Of a DNA stretch of 6,289 bases, positions 3,159 to 6,289 are shown piece after piece (position 1 is the first letter of the stretch; every line of letters starts with the position of its first letter). The position numbers and the translations under genes are program-made. The stretch is from DASUFE01 sp036274675 (GTDB lineage Bacteria; Pseudomonadota; Gammaproteobacteria; HTCC5015), in contig DASUFE010000093.1 of NCBI GenBank assembly GCA_036274675.1, positions 1-6,289 on the forward strand. Direction: 5' to 3'. Under the pieces are notes generated by a model. That model did not search any database. It had not been told where the DNA came from and worked only from the letters and a program-made list of their open reading frames with translations.

Positions 3159-6143
3159 CTACAGTTCCGCGGCCGCCTTCTGCACGATGATGCGGATGTA
3201 AAAGGGCACCTCGCCGATCGTTCGGTACAGGCGGGCATACTGCTTCCATGTTTCCACGACCAAACGCGGCTGGCCGTCCGTATACGCGCCCAGCAGCGCC
3301 GCGCCCAGCAGGTAATTGTTCAACTCGGCATCTTTCCCCGCGGCATTTTTTGCCAGCAGCTCCCGCGCACGGCGCTGCATTTCAGCGCCGTTCCGCTGCG
3401 CGATGGAGCGGTAGAAGTCGAGCCACTGCTGCAAATCGGGCCTGGCTCTGGCATGGCAGTTTTTTACGGCCGGCGCGTTCCAGATCGACAGAGCCGATTG
3501 GCTGTCCAGGTTCGCCAGCATGAACTGGCCCAGTGCGTGCCAGTTTTTTAACCAGAGTTTTGCCGGCGCCGCCTTATCGCATTGCGATGCCGTCAGCAGC
3601 AGGACCGAGAGATCCTTCACATAGGGATCGGCGGCGGCCGGAGCGTCTTCCGGCGGCGCGCCCTGCAGCAAACCGCCGAGCAGGCTGCGCGCCCCGCGCG
3701 CGGTTTTGGCGATTAGCAGATCCTCCTTGGCGGTCAAATTGCGTGCAGCGTAGAACTCGCCGGGCTGCAGCATTTCCAGGACGGGGAGCGGCAGGGTATT
3801 CAGCCTGAACTCCAGGGATTTTCTTTCCATAAAGAAGGCTTTGTGCGCCCGCGTGTCCAGGTAGGGAAAATAATCCGAATTCAACGGCACTGGCGCCGAC
3901 CGCAGAAAGGGGCTCAGAATTTCCCGAGTGCCCAACAGCCGGTAATTCAGATCCGCCGTCGTGCGAATATTGAGTTTCCCCAGCGTATCGTGCAAATCGC
4001 TGTTCAGTATTCTGTCGGCCTGCAACATGCCGAGCGGGCCGTTTTTGCGGGCGATAATCAGGATGTCGAGATTGTTCGCGGCATAAACGGCGTAGTCGCC
4101 GAAGTTCGCGTCCAGGGCCTTGAGCACGCTGGCGATGTTCCGCCAGTTGGTTTCATACAAGTGCAGCCACTGGGTGAAAATACCGTCCTCGACCAGGTAG
4201 CGTTTCACCTGCGAGTAGAACTCCTGGGTGAACAGGCTGGCGACGCCGCTCACCCACGGGTTGGACGGCTCCGAGGCGATCAGATCGTATTGCCGGTTGT
4301 TGACCGAGAAAAAGGTTTTGGCGTCCTCGACATGGATTTTGCTGCGCGGGTCCGTGTGCGCGCGCGCCACCCTGTCGCCGAATTCCCGGGAAGCCGCTAT
4401 GACGGCCGACTCGATCTCGACGGTATCGACCTGCTCCATCTGCGACAGCTCCAGCAGGGTCTGAGTGGTGAGTCCGGAACCTAGGCCTATGATCGCGGCT
4501 GTTCTGATTTCGGGTTTGAATCCGTACGGCAGCGCGGCGGCGAGTATCATCGTGTTTTCGTCGCTCGTCGCTGATTGCCGCGGATTGTAGTTGATAGAGG
4601 CGTCCGGTTTGCCGTTGGTGCTGAGCACCCGCATGTCCGGCCTGCCGTGCACGCTGACGCTGGAAGTTTTGCCGTCGCGGTAAAAATAGACTTCCGTACC
4701 GTTCTCGATATACGCGCGCCCGTAGCGGAACACGCCGGAGGCGAGCTGCGCAGGGCTGATATGAGAAAAGCTGAAAACCGCCAGGAAAGCCGCTGCCACG
4801 GCGGCGCAGATTCCCGCCAGCCGCGCGCGCCGCCCGGCGCCGAATATGAAAGCCAGCAGCGCGAGGCCGAGCGCGATATCCAGGAACGCGCCCAGGCTGA
4901 TCAGATTCTTCAGGCCCAGCAGGGGCAGCGTGTTCACGGCGAGCAGCACGCCCGCGATCGACCCCGCCGTGTTGAAGGCGTAGATCCGCCCGATGCTCTT
5001 TTCACCATAACCGGTTTTGAGCAGGCTGTGCGTGAACAGCGGCAGCGTCATGCCGGCGCAGAAGGTGGCCGGCAGCATGATGGCGAGCGCGATGCCGTGG
5101 CTGGCGAGCAGCAGCAGGCTATAAGCCTGTTCGGTCTTGTTCAGCGCGCGCACCAGCGTCGACATCCAGTCGAAGGTCGCGCCGTACAGCGGCAGCGTCA
5201 GCAGCGCGAGCAGGCCCATCGCGATCTGCACCTGAGCGGCGAATTTCACCGGCGAGGGAAAGTTGTCGATGCGTTTGCGGATCCACAGCCCGCCGCACGC
5301 AAGGCCGGTGATGAAGGCGCTCAACATCAATTCGAATGCGTGCGTCGAACTCCCCAGTACCAGGCTCAGCATCCGGATCCAGCCGATCTCGTAGATGAAG
5401 GAAGCCAGGCCGGTGACGAAGGCAGCGCCCAGCAGCAGCCGGTTTTCCCGGTTGGCGCCGGCGTTCGGCCCGGCCCGCATTGGCGCAGTGGCTGGCGCGA
5501 TATCGAGCTTGATGGTCATCCACACTATCAGCGCAAGCAATATATTGATAATCCCGGCCGTCGTGATCGTGCCCGGCAGGCCCACCGCTTCGATCAGCCA
5601 GAAACCACTGACCAGCACACCGATGGCGGCGCCGATGCTATTGGTGAAATACAACAGCGCGATGGTGCCGCCCGAGCCCGCCGGATACCGGCGCACGATG
5701 CCTGCGGTCATGAGAGGGAAGGTCATGCCGAGCAGGATGGATTGCGGAATGATCATCGCCGCCCCGAGAGTCCATTTTATGGCATGGGCGAGCGCGATCG
5801 AGCCGGTCGCGGGCAGCAGGCTGTTGTAAGCGAGGTCGATGATGGCGGTGAAGCTGCCGTGGAATATGAGCGCCAGGATGCCGATAACTCCCTCAACGAG
5901 CGCGTAGGCCAGCACCGGAGTGCGCAAGCGCGAGGAATATTGCCCCGCCACCCAGGCGCCGATTGCCATGCCGCCCATAAAGATGGATAGCACGAGCGAT
6001 TGCGCATAGGCCGCGTGGCCCAGGAACAGCTTCAGGTAATGCGACCAGATGGATTCGTAGATGAGGCCCGAGAAACCGGACACAGTGAAGAGCACATAAT
6101 AAATCGCTTTGGGAGGGTTCAGTTTAAGCTCCTGATTCAGCAT
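3159..6143 (-). CDS. Fused polytopic membrane protein / spermidine synthase-like protein (fused MFS/spermidine synthase family)
   Basis: The 994-residue product has three parts. (1) Residues about 14-435 form two related six-helix units: SGFSGLIYESIW (22-33) mirrors TGLASFIYEIGW (244-255), and GMTFPL (139-144) mirrors GMTLPL (364-369). A thirteenth helix lies at 441-461. (2) About 470-770 is a class I SAM-binding/spermidine synthase-like domain: nucleotide loop GLGSG (553-557), acidic VEIE (575-578), VEDAKTFF (605-612), SEPSNPWVSG (624-633) and PLNSDYFPYLD (753-763). (3) About 780-994 is helical and unrecognised. SEPSN occupies the place of the catalytic DSSD-type motif of true spermidine synthases, so polyamine synthesis is doubtful. 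Family members are mostly uncharacterised, and substrate and reaction are unknown. The ATG at 6143 precedes the first helix; upstream, AAGGGG (spacing 10) or GGAAGG (spacing 1) could be the ribosome site, neither ideal. The stop is TAG. The gene is monocistronic as far as seen. Confidence 0.85.
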   Translation of the reverse strand: MLNQELKLNPPKAIYYVLFTVSGFSGLIYESIWSHYLKLFLGHAAYAQSLVLSIFMGGMAIGAWVAGQYSSRLRTPVLAYALVEGVIGILALIFHGSFTAIIDLAYNSLLPATGSIALAHAIKWTLGAAMIIPQSILLGMTFPLMTAGIVRRYPAGSGGTIALLYFTNSIGAAIGVLVSGFWLIEAVGLPGTITTAGIINILLALIVWMTIKLDIAPATAPMRAGPNAGANRENRLLLGAAFVTGLASFIYEIGWIRMLSLVLGSSTHAFELMLSAFITGLACGGLWIRKRIDNFPSPVKFAAQVQIAMGLLALLTLPLYGATFDWMSTLVRALNKTEQAYSLLLLASHGIALAIMLPATFCAGMTLPLFTHSLLKTGYGEKSIGRIYAFNTAGSIAGVLLAVNTLPLLGLKNLISLGAFLDIALGLALLAFIFGAGRRARLAGICAAVAAAFLAVFSFSHISPAQLASGVFRYGRAYIENGTEVYFYRDGKTSSVSVHGRPDMRVLSTNGKPDASINYNPRQSATSDENTMILAAALPYGFKPEIRTAAIIGLGSGLTTQTLLELSQMEQVDTVEIESAVIAASREFGDRVARAHTDPRSKIHVEDAKTFFSVNNRQYDLIASEPSNPWVSGVASLFTQEFYSQVKRYLVEDGIFTQWLHLYETNWRNIASVLKALDANFGDYAVYAANNLDILIIARKNGPLGMLQADRILNSDLHDTLGKLNIRTTADLNYRLLGTREILSPFLRSAPVPLNSDYFPYLDTRAHKAFFMERKSLEFRLNTLPLPVLEMLQPGEFYAARNLTAKEDLLIAKTARGARSLLGGLLQGAPPEDAPAAADPYVKDLSVLLLTASQCDKAAPAKLWLKNWHALGQFMLANLDSQSALSIWNAPAVKNCHARARPDLQQWLDFYRSIAQRNGAEMQRRARELLAKNAAGKDAELNNYLLGAALLGAYTDGQPRLVVETWKQYARLYRTIGEVPFYIRIIVQKAAAEL

Positions 6144-6180
6144 ACCTTCCGTGCCCCTTTTCTAATTATTCGGCCGGGTC

Positions 6181-6202
6181 AGTATATCCCGTGTATGTAC
6201 GG
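6181..6202 (-). promoter_or_regulatory. Possible promoter -10 and small inverted repeat upstream of the membrane-protein gene
   Basis: On the minus strand TATACT (plus-strand 6181-6186) matches five of six -10 bases and lies about 38 bp before the ATG. No good -35 hexamer is found at 16-18 bp. Inverted CCGT (6189-6192) and ACGG (6199-6202) lie just upstream of the -10 and could be a small operator. Weak evidence. Confidence 0.3.
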
Positions 6203-6264
6203 AAAATTACACATGATCAGGAGATGGGCGATAACAGGCATGGAACGGCGGATAAACGTCTTCC

Positions 6265-6289
6265 TGTCTCTTCTCTTTCTCCCCCTTCG
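6265..6289. repeat. Truncated repeat unit at the right edge (linker plus left palindrome arm)
   Basis: The last 25 bases are identical to 2776-2800: the pyrimidine linker starting TGTCTC followed by the left arm CCCCCTTCG. The window ends at the palindrome centre. Upstream of TGTCTC there is no GGGGGA, so TGTCTC marks one end of a dispersed unit. Confidence 0.8.

Noticed and set aside
2775..3551. 258-codon plus-strand frame beginning in the repeat array
   Set aside because: Its N-terminal part is translated repeat (LFLPLRIEGG-like motifs) and its C-terminal part is antisense to the membrane protein gene. The repeat period is not a multiple of three.
4575..5990. 471-codon open frame on the plus strand, antisense to the membrane protein gene
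   Set aside because: It has a Gln/Arg/His-rich composition with no family, typical of the complement of a GC-rich coding sequence. The minus-strand frame has clear domains.
6214..6289. Possible plus-strand gene starting at the ATG at 6214 or 6224, the latter preceded by AGGAG
   Set aside because: The frames are only about 22-25 codons before the edge and most of that is repeat linker. There is no recognisable product.

Overview
The window reads as chromosomal DNA of a GC-rich gammaproteobacterium. The main evidence is a divergent pair, a bamD-type outer-membrane lipoprotein gene facing rluD, with rluD overlapping a pgeF/yfiH gene. Escherichia coli and many relatives have this neighbourhood, although in E. 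coli clpB follows yfiH and here it does not. The order cannot be fixed from sequence alone. Nothing looks like a plasmid, phage or transposon.

Layout, left to right. Positions 1-47 hold a truncated palindrome and a complete one; the complete one doubles as a probable terminator for bamD. bamD lies on the minus strand at 57-833. A 138-bp divergent control region at 834-971 holds a strong sigma70-type promoter for rluD and an inverted repeat. rluD (972-1940) and pgeF (1940-2692) form a translationally coupled plus-strand unit. A 466-bp convergent spacer follows. Its first half is an array of five hairpin repeats, with a best unit of 55 bp; its second half has no recognisable content. The rest (3159-6143, minus strand) is one 994-codon gene for a membrane protein fused to a spermidine-synthase-like domain. 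Its upstream region runs to the right edge, which cuts another copy of the same palindrome.

Functions. BamD is an essential outer-membrane protein assembly lipoprotein, RluD modifies helix 69 of 23S rRNA, and PgeF is a Zn-dependent enzyme linked to peptidoglycan fidelity. These are housekeeping genes that share a locus, not a pathway. The large membrane protein is the least understood gene. It has an internally duplicated 6+6 helix membrane part, a thirteenth helix that by the positive-inside rule puts the synthase domain outside the cytoplasm, an altered active-site motif, and a C-terminal helical extension of about 215 residues that I do not recognise.

The most distinctive non-coding signal is the palindrome family: 9-bp arms that barely vary around a freely varying 3-nt loop. 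It is present at both edges and in the middle of the window. That both edges fall inside a copy suggests a contig that broke at a high-copy dispersed repeat.
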